Below are positions 6,640-7,747 of a DNA stretch of 7,747 nucleotides, in pieces. The DNA is taken from the NCBI GenBank assembly GCA_964353875.1, contig CAYGXU010000136.1, forward strand, positions 1-7,747. The letters are read 5' to 3'. A model generated the notes under the pieces. That model did no database searches and had not been told where the DNA came from. It worked only from the letters and a program-made list of their open reading frames with translations. The DNA is from MGNI01 sp964353875. GTDB taxonomy: Bacteria > Chloroflexota > Anaerolineae > Anaerolineales > E44-bin32. Both the position numbers and the translations under genes were made by a program. Each line of letters opens with the position of its first letter. Within the stretch, counting starts at the first letter, position 1.

Positions 6640-7602
6640 ATGAAGAATGCGGAAATGCCACACAGGGAGAGCTGGTTGAAGAGGTACCAAGCGCCAAGGT
6701 TTTTATTCATCATCGCTTTATTCATAGGAGGTTGTCGTTACGTGCCGCCTTCTGAAATTACCCCGCGCACCGTCCCTGACTGGTCTCAGGTGAATGATTT
6801 CCTCTATCAACTGCAACGTGAGGACGCACAACGGATTGGAGAGACCGCCTTTGACCTGCTTGTAGTCAGCATCTCCATCGCTGGAAACTCTACAGAGGTC
6901 GTTCCCGCCTTGAAGCACAGCTCCGGCGGTGAGAAGATCGTGCTTTGCTACCTGAGCATTGGGCAAGCGGAGGACTATCGTTACTATTGGAAAGCGGAGT
7001 GGAAAGAGAACCCGCCGCAGTGGTTGGATGAGCCCGACCCGCAATGGGCCGGCGACTATTGGGTCCGTTATTGGCATCCTGAATGGCAGGCCATCATCTA
7101 TGGATCATCGCTGAGCTACCTCGATAAAATCATCCAGCTCGGTTTTGATGGGGTCTATCTCGATCGAGTCGATACCTATGAGTATTATCAGGCAAAGGGT
7201 CGCGCAAGCGCGGCGCGCGAGATGGCAGATTTCGTGATCGCCTTAACGGAGTATGCCCGCGAACGGGTCCCCGACTTTGGCGTCTTTCCGCAGAACGCTG
7301 AGGAGCTGGGGATGCTTTTCCCCGATTACCTGGACGCAATCACCGGGATTGGAGTTGAAGATCTCTATTACGGGTATCCGCGCGATCATGAGGCCAGCTC
7401 GTCCGAATGGACGGCGGAGCGGGAGGCGATCCTGGATCGATGGGTTATGGCAGGAAAGCTGGTTCTCACCGTGGATTACAGCTCGCGTTCCAAGCAGATC
7501 GAGGATGCCTACCAACGGTCGCGCGCTCGCGGATATATTCCCTATGTAGCTGACCGATCTTTAGGTCGTTTGCGCATCAATCCCGGTTTTGAACCGGACT
7601 AA
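6640..7602 (+). CDS. GH114-like (TM1410/MJ1477-type) glycosidase lipoprotein, putative endo-alpha-1,4-polygalactosaminidase
   Basis: A predicted surface-anchored TIM-barrel glycosidase, 320 residues. After a basic N-region, a hydrophobic core (about 21-29) ends in the lipobox I29-G30-G31-C32. The mature part matches the GH114 pattern: DLLVVSIS (72-79), VLCYLSIGQAEDYRYYW (101-117), DYWVRYWHPEWQ (139-150), GFDGVYLDRVD (168-178), FPQNAEEL (216-223), GIGVEDLYYGY (236-246) and KLVLTVDYSSR. By position D175 and E240 are the best candidates for the catalytic pair described in fungal Ega3; this is a motif-level inference. Characterised family members cut alpha-1,4-linked galactosamine polymers, but most bacterial TM1410-type members are untested. 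The start is uncertain: the ATG at 6640 has no clear ribosome-binding site and an ATG at 6655 would also keep the signal peptide. The preceding 66-base gap holds no convincing terminator. The GH4 gene follows with its ribosome-binding site overlapping this stop codon. Confidence 0.85.
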   Translation: MKNAEMPHRESWLKRYQAPRFLFIIALFIGGCRYVPPSEITPRTVPDWSQVNDFLYQLQREDAQRIGETAFDLLVVSISIAGNSTEVVPALKHSSGGEKIVLCYLSIGQAEDYRYYWKAEWKENPPQWLDEPDPQWAGDYWVRYWHPEWQAIIYGSSLSYLDKIIQLGFDGVYLDRVDTYEYYQAKGRASAAREMADFVIALTEYARERVPDFGVFPQNAEELGMLFPDYLDAITGIGVEDLYYGYPRDHEASSSEWTAEREAILDRWVMAGKLVLTVDYSSRSKQIEDAYQRSRARGYIPYVADRSLGRLRINPGFEPD

Positions 7603-7613
7603 GGAGAGAAACG

Positions 7614-7747
7614 ATGACAAAAGTAGCCATCATTGGCGCCGGAAGCACGGTCTTTACCACCGAATTGGTCACGGATATCCTGCTTTCGCCAAAGATCCCA
7701 CCTGGCATCTTCGCTTTGGTGGACATTGACGCCGAACGCCTGGAATT
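7614..7747 (+). CDS. GH4-family NAD-dependent glycosidase (MelA-like), N-terminal part only
   Basis: The first 44 codons are present and the gene runs off the right edge. The start is ATG at 7614, with AGGAG (7602-7606) seven bases upstream and overlapping the stop of the GH114 gene, so the two are probably coupled. The protein begins MTKVAIIGAGST, a Rossmann dinucleotide-binding loop (GAGS at 8-11), followed by the FTTELVTDIL helix and the acidic LVDIDAERL segment (35-43) that contacts the NAD ribose. This N-terminal pattern is typical of glycoside hydrolase family 4, which uses NAD and Mn for an oxidation-elimination mechanism on alpha- or beta-glycosides, with or without 6-phosphate. No signal peptide is seen, so it should act inside the cell on imported oligosaccharides. 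The specificity motifs lie beyond the window. A related lactate/malate-dehydrogenase-fold protein is a minor alternative. Confidence 0.82.
   Translation, partial: MTKVAIIGAGSTVFTTELVTDILLSPKIPPGIFALVDIDAERLE

Noticed and set aside
6629..6755. Short frame beginning at ATG 6629 overlapping the GH114 start
   Set aside because: It has no ribosome-binding site, is out of frame with the GH114 gene and encodes no recognisable peptide.

Overview
The window carries what looks like one carbohydrate-uptake and breakdown locus on the + strand, in a bacterium of moderate GC content. Two proteins have lipoprotein signal peptides with clear lipobox cysteines. The solute-binding protein has a threonine/proline/glutamate-rich linker after its lipobox, and a TM1410-type GH114 protein is present. 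This combination resembles Chloroflexota, especially Anaerolineae. The taxonomic guess is an impression from protein style, not a search result.

Layout. The first ~17 bases probably hold the start of a divergent minus-strand gene, seen only as a good ribosome-binding site followed by ATG. Between it and the first + gene lie two TTGAATA repeats in 10-bp phase and an extended -10 promoter. Next come a DeoR-family regulator (158-937), an amidohydrolase-2 family metal hydrolase (956-2014) and a double-SIS-domain sugar-phosphate enzyme related to the isomerase half of GlmS (2020-3090). These three are closely spaced and look co-transcribed. A 177-base gap with possible operator and promoter elements precedes the ABC importer: binding lipoprotein (3268-4593), a strong GC-rich hairpin (4609-4639), and two membrane permeases (4688-5707, 5710-6573). 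After a 66-base gap come a GH114 lipoprotein (6640-7602) and the first 44 codons of a GH4 NAD-dependent glycosidase (7614 to the edge). There is no gene-free stretch longer than 300 bases.

How they may work together (inference). A surface-anchored GH114 enzyme would cut an alpha-1,4-linked galactosamine-type polymer. The ABC importer would bring in oligosaccharides, with its ATPase encoded elsewhere. GH4 would split them inside the cell, and the SIS enzyme would isomerise or deaminate the amino-sugar phosphate. The amidohydrolase would act on an intermediate, and the DeoR protein would sense a sugar phosphate. The gene roles parallel the enterobacterial aga (GalNAc/GalN) cluster, which pairs a DeoR regulator, an amidohydrolase-superfamily deacetylase and the SIS protein AgaS, but with different transport and added glycosidases. 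No sugar kinase and no transporter ATPase are visible here.
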